From Anaerolineae bacterium (GTDB lineage: Bacteria; Chloroflexota; Anaerolineae; B4-G1; DUEL01): a stretch of DNA of 64,000 nt. The stretch is taken from positions 98,331-162,330 of the forward strand of contig JANXCY010000001.1 of NCBI GenBank assembly GCA_025060135.1, written 5' to 3'. Of this stretch, positions 50,894 to 59,650 are shown one piece after another (the stretch's first letter is position 1; the number at the start of each line of letters is the position of its first letter). The notes beneath the pieces were generated by a model, which was given only the letters and a program-made list of their open reading frames with translations, did not search any database and was not told where the DNA came from. The position numbers were made by a program, and so were the translations under genes.

Positions 50894-51686
50894 CTCTCAG
50901 TAATTGGGCGATCGTGGCCAGGTCGGTCCGGGAGGTCAGGTCCAGGCTCAATGGCGTTACCGCCACTACCCGGTCCACCACCAGCGCGTAGATGTCGCTA
51001 TCCGGCTCCAAGTTCTGGATGTCCCATGCCGCCTCGTAGTCCATCCGGCCAGGCTGGGAAAGGTCTTCTCGCCGGGGCGGAACGGGACGGAAGTAGGTCT
51101 GGCGGGATTGACGGGTCAGCCGCCAGGGAGTTGCGGGGGTGGCATGATCGGGTACATCCACTTTCAGGATGTCCACATCAAAGGGCAGGGCCACCTCCAG
51201 CATCCGGCAGGCAAAGTATCGGGTGAAGTGCGCGGCGACGGTGAAATCCACCTGGTCCGACAGGTTGAGATGCGCCTCTTTGGGCGCCTGTCGGGAGACG
51301 GCCAGCGCCGGAATGCCCCAGGTCGCCCCTTGAAGCGCCGCTCCGATGGTCCCGGAACAGGTTACATCCGCGCCGGGGTTCTCCCCATAGTTGATCCCGA
51401 CCACCACCAGGTCCAGCGGACAGGGGGCCAGTTCCAGCAGCGCGTGCAGCACGACCTGAGCCGGTGTGCCGTCTATAGCGAACGCCGGGATAGCCTCTCC
51501 GTCAACTTCCAGCATTCGCGGGAAAATTGCCCCGCTGGTCTCCCGGGCAAACGCGCGTCCTGCGCCCGACCACTGGCGGGTGGGAGCGGCTACCAGCAAA
51601 TCCCCCAACCCCCGGACAGCCTGGATGGCTGCCAGCAGCCCGGGCGACTCTATCCCGTCGTCGTTAGTTACCAGGATCAGCGGCAT
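50880..51686 (-). CDS. surE: 5'/3'-nucleotidase SurE
   Basis: Metal-dependent phosphatase that removes phosphate from nucleoside 5'- and 3'-monophosphates. 268 residues with ATG at 51686; a TTG two codons upstream is possible but less likely. The start PLILVTNDDGIESPGLLAAI holds the paired Asp of the metal site, followed by APTRQWSGAGRAF, and VVVGINYGENPGADVTCSGTIGAA with the Asn that completes it. Length is normal. First gene of the minus-strand surE - L,D-transpeptidase - thiF operon, divergent from the LCP gene; no convincing promoter was found for it. Confidence 0.93.
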   Translation of the reverse strand: MPLILVTNDDGIESPGLLAAIQAVRGLGDLLVAAPTRQWSGAGRAFARETSGAIFPRMLEVDGEAIPAFAIDGTPAQVVLHALLELAPCPLDLVVVGINYGENPGADVTCSGTIGAALQGATWGIPALAVSRQAPKEAHLNLSDQVDFTVAAHFTRYFACRMLEVALPFDVDILKVDVPDHATPATPWRLTRQSRQTYFRPVPPRREDLSQPGRMDYEAAWDIQNLEPDSDIYALVVDRVVAVTPLSLDLTSRTDLATIAQLLRDDEE

Positions 51687-51760
51687 TATCAAGGGATCCT
51701 CGACGAAGGCTCACGAGTGGCCAGGGCCTGCAGTCTGTCGTCTGGGATTGATTGGTGGAA

Positions 51761-51789
51761 CTGGCATTTTCAACATTCTGTAGTATAAT
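51761..51789 (+). promoter_or_regulatory. Promoter for the LCP gene
   Basis: CTGGCA (51761-51766), a 17-base spacer, TATAAT (51784-51789). The ATG at 51826 follows a 36-base leader containing gggaggcaaggg. Confidence 0.7.
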
Positions 51790-51825
51790 CCAAAAGAAAT
51801 CGGGAGGCAAGGGGAAAGTCAGCGG

Positions 51826-53325
51826 ATGAGAAAGGCGCTCGCTCCGTTTATCCTGATCATCGTTCTGGCCACCACCGCGATGACGGCCCGGGGACTGGTG
51901 ATACCGATCATCCCGATGGACACAGCGCCGACCGCAACGATTGTGGTACCTCGGAACAATCCGCATCCTCCGTCCCCTGCCCCGTTACCGACGGCGACAG
52001 CGGCGCCCACCCCCATCCCCAGCCCGACGCTGGTGCCGACTCCCACACCTACCCTGATGCCCCCGTCTCCCCCGGCCCTTTTCCACGCGACGCCGGTTTA
52101 TGACCTCCCGATCAGTAACACATTGCCCCTCAGCCTGCCGGTTCCCACCCCGATGCCGCTGGTGTCGCTACCGGAAGGAACCATCAACATCCTTCTGCTG
52201 GGGCTGGATGCGGAGAACGGTGGACGGACGGACGTGATGATTGTGGTCAGCGTTCATCCGGATATTCCGGCCGTCAGTATGCTATCCATCCCTCGGGACT
52301 ATTACGCCTGGATTCCCGGGTACGGATTTGGGAAAATCAACACTGCTATCAACCGGGGAAAAAATTACCCTGGCGGTCGGATGGCGCTGGTCAAAGCGAC
52401 AGTGGAATATAACTTCGGTATTCCGATTCACTATTATGCGATGGTGGACTTTTTAGGTTTCATCCGTATCGTGGACGCGCTGGGCGGAGTGGATGTACCG
52501 GTGGAATGCGAGTTCCACGATACTTTCCCTGATCCGGCCAACCCCGCCCAGGGGATAGATATAGACCTTTACCCGGGCATCCAGCACCTGGACGGTCAGC
52601 AGGCTCTCTGGTATGTCCGTTCCCGGTGGTCCACCAGCGATTTTGACCGTAGCCGGCGGCAACACCAGGTGTTGCGGGCTCTCTACCGGCAGGCGCTGAA
52701 TGGAGGCATCCTGACCCGGATCCCGGACCTCTGGGAAGCTCTGCAGGAGGCAGTGGAGACGGACCTGGGGTTGAAAGAGATGATTTACCTGGGATGGTTG
52801 GGCAGTCGCCTGAACTGGACGAACATCAAGAGCCGCTTCATCGTCCCGCCGTATGTGGAGCACTGGACGGACCCGGAGGGTGCCTATGTGCTCCTGCCGG
52901 TGCCCGGCGCGCTGGAGCCGTTGGTCGCCGAAGCCCTCCGGCCTCCCGCGACCGCTCGAGCGCGCCAATCTCCCTTCCGGGTGGAAATCTGGGACGGGAC
53001 GGGACGCCCAGGGATGGCGGAGGTGGCCGCAGAACGGCTGCGCTGGGAGGGCTTCCTGGTAACAGAGATCACGGCGACGGAGCCGGTCTCCCGCACCCGG
53101 GTGGTGGATTTCACCACGACCGCCAAGGGTTCTCCCCTCTGGTTGCTGACCCGTCTCTACCACCTGAAGCCAGAAGATGTGGAGAAACAACCAGGAGCGG
53201 GTGGCGGGGTGGACTTTCGGGTCATTCTGGGGACGAACTACGATTCCTGTGTCCGACCGGGGACTATCCAGTATGTCCCGATTCCCACGCCCACTCCCAC
53301 GCCCACGCCGATCCCGGGCTCCTGA
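51826..53325 (+). CDS. LytR-CpsA-Psr (LCP) family protein with LytR_C domain
   Basis: 499 residues. N-terminal signal anchor (LAPFILIIVLATTAMTARGL), then a Pro/Thr-rich stalk. LCP domain about 120-320: NILLLGLDAENGGRTDVMIVVSV, VSMLSIPRDYYAWIPGYGFGKINTA, DALGGVDVPV, LDGQQALWYVRSRWSTSDFDRSRRQ with the Arg residues expected of the family. A LytR_C-type segment (VEIWDGTGRPGMAEVAAERL) follows, and the protein closes with a short PTPTPTPT tail. LCP enzymes transfer glycopolymers or glycans from a polyprenyl carrier to peptidoglycan or proteins. Start ATG 51826 follows a good promoter and ribosome site. The target polymer is unknown. Confidence 0.93.
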   Translation: MRKALAPFILIIVLATTAMTARGLVIPIIPMDTAPTATIVVPRNNPHPPSPAPLPTATAAPTPIPSPTLVPTPTPTLMPPSPPALFHATPVYDLPISNTLPLSLPVPTPMPLVSLPEGTINILLLGLDAENGGRTDVMIVVSVHPDIPAVSMLSIPRDYYAWIPGYGFGKINTAINRGKNYPGGRMALVKATVEYNFGIPIHYYAMVDFLGFIRIVDALGGVDVPVECEFHDTFPDPANPAQGIDIDLYPGIQHLDGQQALWYVRSRWSTSDFDRSRRQHQVLRALYRQALNGGILTRIPDLWEALQEAVETDLGLKEMIYLGWLGSRLNWTNIKSRFIVPPYVEHWTDPEGAYVLLPVPGALEPLVAEALRPPATARARQSPFRVEIWDGTGRPGMAEVAAERLRWEGFLVTEITATEPVSRTRVVDFTTTAKGSPLWLLTRLYHLKPEDVEKQPGAGGGVDFRVILGTNYDSCVRPGTIQYVPIPTPTPTPTPIPGS

Positions 53326-53390
53326 CCCCGGACAGCAGACCACAGGGGATGGACTGTTCGGGCATTCGGCCATTCTGTCATTTGGTCATC

Positions 53391-53921
53391 ATGGGCGATA
53401 TTCTCTGGACTCCATGGCGTATGGCCTACCTGCGAGGCGAACAACCATTGCCGCAGGAGTGTCTGTTCTGCCTCAAACCCCGCCAATCCGACGAGGAGGC
53501 GCATATCGTCTATCGGGGACGTCTTTGCTACGTCGTCCTGAACCGCTTCCCGTACAACAATGGCCACCTGATGGTCGTTCCCTATGTCCATGTCCCTTCG
53601 CTGGAGGACCTGGACGGGCCGACGCTGGCGGAGTGGATGGCGCTGACGCAGACCAGCCTGCGAGTGCTGCGGGAGGCCTATAACCCCCAGGGGTTCAACG
53701 TGGGGTTGAACATCGGGATGGCCGCCGGGGCGGGAGTGGCGGACCATGTCCATCTCCATGTCGTTCCCCGCTGGGGCGGAGATACCAACTATATGAGCGT
53801 CGTCGGCCAGACCCGCACGATTCCGGAGTGGCTGGACGACACGTATCGGCGGTTGCGTCCGCTGTTTGAGATGTATGCTCCTAAGGTGGAGAGTTGCTGG
53901 AAGGAAAGGGCCGTCGGATAG
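53391..53921 (+). CDS. HIT family hydrolase/phosphorylase (AP4A-phosphorylase-like)
   Basis: 176 residues from ATG 53391. Opening GDILWTPWRMAYLRGEQP with CLFCLKPR (possible zinc pair), then YVVLNRFPYNNGHLMVVP and the HIT triad DHVHLHVVPRW. The layout matches the WTPWRM...C-x2-C subgroup annotated as diadenosine tetraphosphate phosphorylases/hydrolases in Actinobacteria and Chloroflexota. It removes or remakes dinucleoside polyphosphates; precise specificity cannot be read. A longer in-frame version into the LCP gene is rejected, because HIT proteins are short and the ATG is conserved-looking (MGDILWTPWRM). It lies 65 bases after the LCP gene. Confidence 0.9.
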   Translation: MGDILWTPWRMAYLRGEQPLPQECLFCLKPRQSDEEAHIVYRGRLCYVVLNRFPYNNGHLMVVPYVHVPSLEDLDGPTLAEWMALTQTSLRVLREAYNPQGFNVGLNIGMAAGAGVADHVHLHVVPRWGGDTNYMSVVGQTRTIPEWLDDTYRRLRPLFEMYAPKVESCWKERAVG

Positions 53922-54059
53922 GACAGGCCACCGGGTCTTCTCCTAAACCGGCCCGGGCACAAGTGGCGATTCATCCTGTACTGGCCTGCCCCACCAGTTT
54001 CGGACTTGCAGGAACATGTCCAGCGCGTGGAGTACTCATCACATTTAAAGGGACGAACT

Positions 54060-55058
54060 ATGTTGCGAATTGCCTTTACCGGTACTGGCTATATTGCCCG
54101 AATTCACGCTCAGGCAGCCCGCAAACTCCCCGACGTGGTCCTGACGGCGGTAGTTAACCACCGTCCGGAGTCTATGGCCACCTTCGCTGCCGATTTTGGC
54201 ATCCCCCGCCAGTATCGAGAGGTCAAAGACCTCCTGGCCGATGGTGGGGTGGATGCGCTGGTGGTCTGCACACCCAACTACCTCCATGCGCCGCAGACGA
54301 TAGCCGCGCTGGAAGCGGGTGTGCACGTAATGGTGGAAAAGCCCATGGCCATGAACGCCGCAGAGGCCGAGGCAATGGTCGCCACCAGTCGCCGCTCCGG
54401 GGCGCTCCTGATGGTGGCTCACTGCTGGCGTTTTGACCCCGAGGTCCGGTGGCTGCGACAGCAGGTGGAGGCCGGACGCCTGGGCCGCATCGTCCGTACC
54501 CGAGGGTACGGTGTCCATGTTCAATGGGGGCCGGGCGGCTGGTTCACCCAGAAGCGGTTTGCTGGAGGCGGGGCGCTGGCCGATATGGGCATCCATGCCC
54601 TGGATACCGCTCGCTTTCTGCTGGGCGACCCGCTGCCGGTGAGCGTCTATGCCCGGGTCGGCACATACTACGGCGACTATGATGTGGATGACACCGGCGT
54701 GCTCATCGTCAACTGGGATAACGGCGCGGTCTCGGTGATTGAATCGGGCTGGTGGCAGCCTTACGCCGATGGGCCAGAGGCGGCCACCCAACTGTATGGC
54801 ACGGCCGGATTCGGCCAGGTCTTTCCCACCCGGCTGGTCCTCGGCGGCGAAGAGGTGCCGTCCGGCTTCCTGCCAGTGCGGGACCCCCACTGCCCGCAGA
54901 GCCTGTACGACGACCAGATGGCCTATTTCGTGGACTGCATCCGCCAAGGCCGCCCGCCGGTCCCAGGGGGAGTGGAGGGCTGGATCAACATGCGAGTGGT
55001 GGATGCCGCCTACGAGAGTGCCCGCCGTGGAGAAGTTGTCCATTTGCCCTCTATTTAG
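54060..55058 (+). CDS. Gfo/Idh/MocA-family oxidoreductase
   Basis: 332 residues from ATG 54060; taaaggga upstream. N-terminal Rossmann fold RIAFTGTGYIARIHAQAARKL, then VVCTPNYLHAPQTIAALEAGVHVMVEKPMAMN with the family's EKP motif and the C-terminal GGGALADMGIHALDTARFLLG with its conserved Asp/His. NAD(P)-dependent oxidation or reduction of sugars, inositols or sugar nucleotides is expected. The neighbouring DegT aminotransferase (114 bases downstream) suggests an amino-sugar or sugar-nucleotide pathway. The exact substrate is unknown. Confidence 0.9.
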   Translation: MLRIAFTGTGYIARIHAQAARKLPDVVLTAVVNHRPESMATFAADFGIPRQYREVKDLLADGGVDALVVCTPNYLHAPQTIAALEAGVHVMVEKPMAMNAAEAEAMVATSRRSGALLMVAHCWRFDPEVRWLRQQVEAGRLGRIVRTRGYGVHVQWGPGGWFTQKRFAGGGALADMGIHALDTARFLLGDPLPVSVYARVGTYYGDYDVDDTGVLIVNWDNGAVSVIESGWWQPYADGPEAATQLYGTAGFGQVFPTRLVLGGEEVPSGFLPVRDPHCPQSLYDDQMAYFVDCIRQGRPPVPGGVEGWINMRVVDAAYESARRGEVVHLPSI

Positions 55059-55171
55059 GGAGGATGTGCGGCCATTCCGCTGTCTGAGATGGGACTTGCC
55101 ACCCAAGGCGCTGGCCACGGGGGATCCGAGGCGGTCAGAAAGGCACTGAAAGCCCGAGGAGGAGCATAAAC

Positions 55172-56434
55172 GTGTCCGAACTGGCTCTTTTCGGCGGTCC
55201 AAAGACCCGTACCGAGCCCTATCCTGAATGGCCTGTCTGGGACCAACGGGATATAGAGGCGGTTACGGCCGTTCTCCGGTCCGGGCGCTGGGGTGGCTAC
55301 CCATATCCGGGGCCATATACGGCGGAGTTTGCCCGCCGCTTTGCCGAGATGCAGGGCGGTGGGTACGCTGTGCTCATGGCGAACGGTACGGTTACGATGG
55401 AGGTCGCGCTGCGCGCGGCCGACATCGGTTGGGGGGACGAGGTCATTGTCCCCGCCTACACCTTCCAGGCTACCGCGGCGGCGGTTATGGCGGCCGGGGC
55501 CATCCCCGTCATCAGGGATATTGATCCCGAGACCTACTGTATAGACCCCCGCCAGGTGGAGGCGGCGATCACGCCCCGCACGCGGGCGGTCATCCCGGTC
55601 CATCTGGGCGCGCAGATGGCGGATATGGACGCTATCATAGACATCGCGCGCCGCTACAACCTGGTGGTGATTGAGGACTGTGCCCACGCGCACGGCGCGC
55701 GCTGGCGAGGACAGGGAGCGGGCACCATCGGGGATTTCGGGTCGTTCAGCCTGCAATCATCCAAGATACTGACCACCGGAGAGGGTGGAGTGCTCCTGTG
55801 CCGGACAGCGGAGATGGCGGCTCGGGCAGCCAGTATCATAGATTGTGGCCGACCGCACGATGAGGCCGGGCGGTTATTCACGATGGGCGTCAACTACCGG
55901 ATGACTGAACTGCAGGCCGCGCTGGGAGTGGTGGGGTTGGAGCGCTTCCCCGAGCAGGTCCGCCAGCGGGAGGCGATGGCCGACTACCTGGAGGAGAGCC
56001 TGAAAGAAGTACCTGGCGTGCGGTTGCTCCGGCGAGACCCCCGCCATACCACCCGGTCATTCTACCGCTACATTTTTGCCATTGACCCAGATGTATTCGG
56101 TGCCGGGCACGACCTGGTCTGTGCGGCGCTGGAGGCGGAGGGGATCCCCTGCTGGGTGGGCTACCCGCCGATGCACCGCTACGACCTCTTCCAGCCCCGT
56201 CTCTCCCGGTTACCGGTCCCCAGCGCGTTTCCGGAGTACTTCGCCTTTGAGCGGATGCACTTTCCGGAGGCGGAGCGGGCCTGCCTCCGGGAAGCCGTCT
56301 GGTTGGACGAGCGCGTCTTCCGGGCAGGGCGGCAAGGGATAGACGACGTGGTGGCGGCGCTGCGGAAAATCCAGGCCCACGCCGACGACCTGCGACGAAT
56401 GGAGGAACGATGCCCTGAAGAGATGCGCCTGTAG
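55172..56434 (+). CDS. DegT/DnrJ/EryC1/StrS aminotransferase family protein
   Basis: 420 residues. PLP-dependent sugar aminotransferase fold. Visible: ALFGGPKTRTEPYPEWPVWD, LRSGRWGGYPYPGPYTAEFARRF, ANGTVTMEVALRAADIGWGDEVIVPAYTFQ, VHLGAQMADMDAI, EDCAHAHGARWRG and the PLP Lys198 in SSKILTTGEGGVLLC. The opening ALFGGP is seen in the 3-amino-5-hydroxybenzoate-synthase-like branch, but sugar aminotransferases share it. The preceding Gfo/Idh/MocA dehydrogenase is a common partner: it makes the keto group that DegT aminates. Start follows cgaggagcataaac. Confidence 0.92.
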   Translation: MSELALFGGPKTRTEPYPEWPVWDQRDIEAVTAVLRSGRWGGYPYPGPYTAEFARRFAEMQGGGYAVLMANGTVTMEVALRAADIGWGDEVIVPAYTFQATAAAVMAAGAIPVIRDIDPETYCIDPRQVEAAITPRTRAVIPVHLGAQMADMDAIIDIARRYNLVVIEDCAHAHGARWRGQGAGTIGDFGSFSLQSSKILTTGEGGVLLCRTAEMAARAASIIDCGRPHDEAGRLFTMGVNYRMTELQAALGVVGLERFPEQVRQREAMADYLEESLKEVPGVRLLRRDPRHTTRSFYRYIFAIDPDVFGAGHDLVCAALEAEGIPCWVGYPPMHRYDLFQPRLSRLPVPSAFPEYFAFERMHFPEAERACLREAVWLDERVFRAGRQGIDDVVAALRKIQAHADDLRRMEERCPEEMRL

Positions 56435-56535
56435 CCGGGCCCCGACGCACGCGTTAAAAAGGCGTCAATGCCTATCCTCTTCGCTCCGTGCCTTACCGCG
56501 GATGAAAGTTCACTCTGTATCTGAAGCCCGCCAGG

Positions 56536-57228
56536 ATGGAACCGGATAGCATTGCGATCAAGGGGACCCGCCAGGGATTGCTGATCACCCTGGGGGAGGA
56601 ACCGTGGGAGGCCCTGGTGGACGCCCTGGCCCGGCGGCTGGAGAAGGGGGCCGCCTTCTTCCGGGGCGGGCGCGCCGCTCTGGACGTGGGCTCCCGGTCA
56701 TTGGACGAGACCCGGATCCGCCAGGTGCAGGACCTGCTGGCCCGCTACGAAGTGGACCTGTGGGCTGTGCGGAGCACGGCGGATGCCACTATTCTGGCAA
56801 CGGTCCGGCTGGGTCTGACCCCCCTTCTGGGCCCAGAGGATGCCGCCCGAAGGGCCCAGTCCAGGGGCGAAACTCATCCCGAGGCTCCCACTCATCCTGC
56901 GGGCGGATTGGTGGTGGAGCGGACCGTCCGCTCCGGTCAGCGCATTGAGCATCCCGGCGATGTCATCGTCATCGGCGATGTTCACGCCGGGGCAGAGATT
57001 ATCGCCGGTCGTCATATTATTGTCTGGGGGAAACTGCACGGCGTGGTGCATGCCGGGGCTCTGGGGGACGAAAGCGCGGTCGTCTGCGCGCTGGACCTGG
57101 CCCCGACGCAACTCCGCATCGCCGACCACATCGCTCGCTCTCCGGAGGAGCGCCGCCGTCGGCCTGTGCCGGAAATGGCCCGCGTCCATAAAGGGCGCAT
57201 AGAGGCCATTCCCTGGCCCCATCGGTAA
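56536..57228 (+). CDS. minC: Septum site-determining protein MinC
   Basis: 230 residues. Inhibits FtsZ assembly away from midcell. N-terminal domain about 1-100 (IKGTRQGLLITLGEEPWEALV, LARRLEKGAAFFRGGRAAL), linker, and the C-terminal right-handed beta helix with RSGQRIEHPGDVIVIGDVHAGAEIIAGRHIIVWGKLHGVVHAG, the classic MinC_C signature that binds MinD. The C-terminal end (RIADHIARSPEERRRRPVP) is normal. The start ATG 56536 has only a weak ribosome site. The minD start codon lies nine bases after the minC stop, so minCDE is one operon. Confidence 0.95.
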   Translation: MEPDSIAIKGTRQGLLITLGEEPWEALVDALARRLEKGAAFFRGGRAALDVGSRSLDETRIRQVQDLLARYEVDLWAVRSTADATILATVRLGLTPLLGPEDAARRAQSRGETHPEAPTHPAGGLVVERTVRSGQRIEHPGDVIVIGDVHAGAEIIAGRHIIVWGKLHGVVHAGALGDESAVVCALDLAPTQLRIADHIARSPEERRRRPVPEMARVHKGRIEAIPWPHR

Positions 57229-57237
57229 GGAGGTGGA

Positions 57238-58047
57238 ATGAGTGCCCGGGTGGTAACGGTTACTTCGGGGAAAGGAGGGGTCGGCAAAACCACTGTCGTC
57301 GCCAACCTGGGGGTCGCGCTGGCCATGCGCGGCCAGCGGGTGGTAACCATAGACGCGGACATTGGCCTGCGCAACCTGGATGTTATGTTGGGTCTGGAGA
57401 ACCGCATCGTCTATGACCTGGTGGACGTAGTGGAGGGACGATGTCGGTTGCGCCAGGCGCTGGTGCGGGATAAGCGGCTCCAGGAACTCTACCTGCTTCC
57501 TGCCGCCCAGACCCGGGATAAGAGTGCCCTGCGCGCGGAGGACATGGTCCGCATCTGCGACGAACTGCGGGAGTCCTTTGACTTCCTGCTGGTGGACTCC
57601 CCGGCAGGGATTGAGCAGGGGTTCCGGAATGCTGTCGCCCCGGCCGACGAAGTGCTCATCGTGACCAATCCGGAAGTGGCGGCGGTGCGGGATGCCGACC
57701 GGGTCATCGGCCTGATAGAGGCGGAGGGGAAAGGCCCTGCGCGGCTGATCATTAACCGGCTGAAGCCGGAACTGGTCCGGCGGGGGGATATGATGGATAC
57801 GGCGGCGGTGCTGGAACTTCTGGCCATTGACCTGATCGGCATCGTCCCGGAGGATGAGACTGTCATCGTGGCTGCCAATACCGGCCGACCGATCGCTTTC
57901 ACTGATCACAGCCCGGCCGGCCGCGCGTTCCACGACATCGCCCGCCGCATGCTGGGCGAAGAGGTTCCCTTCGCTCCTCTCAAAGAGCCGGGCTTTCTGG
58001 AACGCCTCTTCCGCTGGATGCGCCCCGAGGGGGAGGAACAACGATGA
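57238..58047 (+). CDS. minD: Septum site-determining ATPase MinD
   Basis: 269 residues. Membrane-associated ATPase that carries MinC and is oscillated by MinE. A perfect aaggaggtgg site lies just before ATG 57238. Deviant Walker A GKGGVGKTTVVANLGVAL (residues 10-27), switch I DADIGLRNLDVMLGLENRIVY, Walker B FLLVDSPAGIEQGF, and the amphipathic membrane helix at the C-terminus (GFLERLFRWMRPE). The final codons overlap minE by four bases (ATGA), so the two are coupled. A textbook MinD. Confidence 0.97.
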   Translation: MSARVVTVTSGKGGVGKTTVVANLGVALAMRGQRVVTIDADIGLRNLDVMLGLENRIVYDLVDVVEGRCRLRQALVRDKRLQELYLLPAAQTRDKSALRAEDMVRICDELRESFDFLLVDSPAGIEQGFRNAVAPADEVLIVTNPEVAAVRDADRVIGLIEAEGKGPARLIINRLKPELVRRGDMMDTAAVLELLAIDLIGIVPEDETVIVAANTGRPIAFTDHSPAGRAFHDIARRMLGEEVPFAPLKEPGFLERLFRWMRPEGEEQR

Positions 58048-58343
58048 AATTGTTGAACCGTCTGCTCCATCGTCAGGGACCACGCAGCGGCGAAATTGCC
58101 CGTGAACGTCTGCGCCTGGTGCTGGCCCACGACCGGGCCCATATCTCCCCCGGTCTGCTGGAAGTCCTGAAGGACGAAATCATCGCCGTCATCTCCCGCC
58201 ATGTGCCTATAGACCCGGAGGGGGTGCAGGTGACCTACACAGAAGGCCCGCGCGTCAACCGGCTGGTAGCCGACATCCCCCTGCGGACCGGGCGGAGAGC
58301 GCGTAGGGAATACGGGCCGCTGGGCCTGCTGGATGCCGAGTAA
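58044..58343 (+). CDS. minE: Cell division topological specificity factor MinE
   Basis: 99 residues. Start overlaps the end of minD by four bases (ATGA). N-terminal membrane/MinD-binding segment MKLLNRLLHRQGPRSGEIARERLRLVLAHDR, then the dimerising domain with VLKDEIIAVISRHVPIDPEGVQVTY. It stimulates MinD ATPase to confine division to midcell. The short C-terminal tail RTGRRARREYG is unremarkable. Very likely a functional three-gene Min system, which is not universal in Chloroflexota. Confidence 0.94.
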   Translation: MKLLNRLLHRQGPRSGEIARERLRLVLAHDRAHISPGLLEVLKDEIIAVISRHVPIDPEGVQVTYTEGPRVNRLVADIPLRTGRRARREYGPLGLLDAE

Positions 58344-58380
58344 CTGCCCAACGCCGCTAACATTTGGAATGGGAATGGAA

Positions 58381-58428
58381 CGCAGGCCGCCCGGCCTGAA
58401 GGGAAGGCTCACAGCCTGCGCTACGCGA
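58381..58428. repeat. Copy of the GCGCAGGC / GCCTGCGCTACG repeat
   Basis: cgcaggccgcccggcctgaagg .. cacagcctgcgctacgcgag. The right half matches the right arm of the palindrome at 5898-5949 (gcctgcgctacg). It lies in the 157-base gap between minE and rodA; I see no clear promoter there. Confidence 0.55.
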
Positions 58429-58500
58429 GAACGTTTGCCATTGGGCTAACTGTCTGCGTCGCATCATAGATCGCCCGCGGGCGGGGAAGTCAGGCCTCTT

Positions 58501-59631
58501 ATGCGTCCGATTCAACCCTGGCGACAGTTTGATTTTCTCCTCCTCTTCGTGATGTTGTTGCTGGTGGTGCTGGGCGTGGCGATGATCCGCAGCGCTACCA
58601 CCAATACCCCCGATCTGGCCGACCTGTGGCGGCGACAGGCTCATTTTGCCGTGATAGGTCTGGCCCTTTTCCTGATCTCGGCGGCCGTGCCGTACCGCTG
58701 GTGGCGTTCAGTCTGGTGGCTGGGGTATCTGGTCGCTCTGGGGCTCCTGGTCCTGGTCCTCTTTATTGGCCGCAGCGAAATCGGCGACGTCCGGCGCTGG
58801 TTCTACATTGGCTCCTTCCGTTTTCAACCCTCGTTCCCGGCGATGCTTTTTCTGATCATCGCGGTGGCGACCGTACTGGATTCCCGCCTGCGCCGGAAAC
58901 GCCACCGTATAGAGAACCAGGAGCCAGGGCAGTCCTCGCCTGCTCTGGCTTCCTATCTCCTCTCTGGCCTTCTGACGTTGATTGCCGCTGTCCTCGTCTT
59001 TCGGCAGCCCGACCTGAGTACCGCGATGATTTACATCGTCGCCTGGGGGGTCATGGCTTTCGTCGCTGGGGTGCGCTGGGTATATCTCCTCGGTACCGGG
59101 CTGGTATCGATGGCCGGTGCGATTCCCCTCTGGCACATGATGGAAGAATATCAGCGGCAACGGGTGCTGGTCTTCCTGAACCCCGATCGGGACCCCGGCG
59201 CGCTCTATAACATCCACCAGGCACTCATCAGCATTGGCTCTGGCGGACTGTGGGGGCAGGGCTACGGCGTGGGCAGCCAGAGCCAATTACACTTCCTGCG
59301 GGTTCGCCACACCGACTTTATTTTTTCCGTCATCGGAGAAGAACTGGGCTTTGTCGGAGCGATGCTGGTCTTCTTCCTTTTCACTATTATTGGCTGGCGG
59401 CTATTGCGGGCCGCGGTCCTGGCGCCGGACCGGTTTGGACGGCTGATCGTAGTGGGAGTGGGGGCCATTCTGTTTGTCCCTCTCTTTATTAACGTGGGTA
59501 TGAACCTGGGGCTTTTGCCCGTTACCGGATTGCCGCTGCCGTTTATCAGTTACGGCGGCACCGCCCTGGTGACGTATATGACCGCGCTGGGTTTGGCGGA
59601 AAGTGTGGTGATGCGCCACCAGGAGCGGTAG
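58501..59631 (+). CDS. rodA: RodA/FtsW-type SEDS peptidoglycan polymerase
   Basis: 376 residues, about ten transmembrane helices. Glycosyltransferase polymerising lipid II at the lateral wall. Opening FLLLFVMLLLVVLGVAMIRSA and two SEDS signatures: FRQPDLSTAMIYIVAWGVM, with the conserved Asp, and NVGMNLGLLPVTGLPLPFISYGG, plus VLVFLNPDRDPGALYNIHQ. RodA rather than FtsW is preferred because the gene lies beside the Min and rod-shape context, but paralogue assignment from sequence alone is uncertain. ATG 58501 lacks a strong ribosome site. Confidence 0.9.
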   Translation: MRPIQPWRQFDFLLLFVMLLLVVLGVAMIRSATTNTPDLADLWRRQAHFAVIGLALFLISAAVPYRWWRSVWWLGYLVALGLLVLVLFIGRSEIGDVRRWFYIGSFRFQPSFPAMLFLIIAVATVLDSRLRRKRHRIENQEPGQSSPALASYLLSGLLTLIAAVLVFRQPDLSTAMIYIVAWGVMAFVAGVRWVYLLGTGLVSMAGAIPLWHMMEEYQRQRVLVFLNPDRDPGALYNIHQALISIGSGGLWGQGYGVGSQSQLHFLRVRHTDFIFSVIGEELGFVGAMLVFFLFTIIGWRLLRAAVLAPDRFGRLIVVGVGAILFVPLFINVGMNLGLLPVTGLPLPFISYGGTALVTYMTALGLAESVVMRHQER

Positions 59632-59650
59632 GGCTTCCTGAGGAGGTTGG

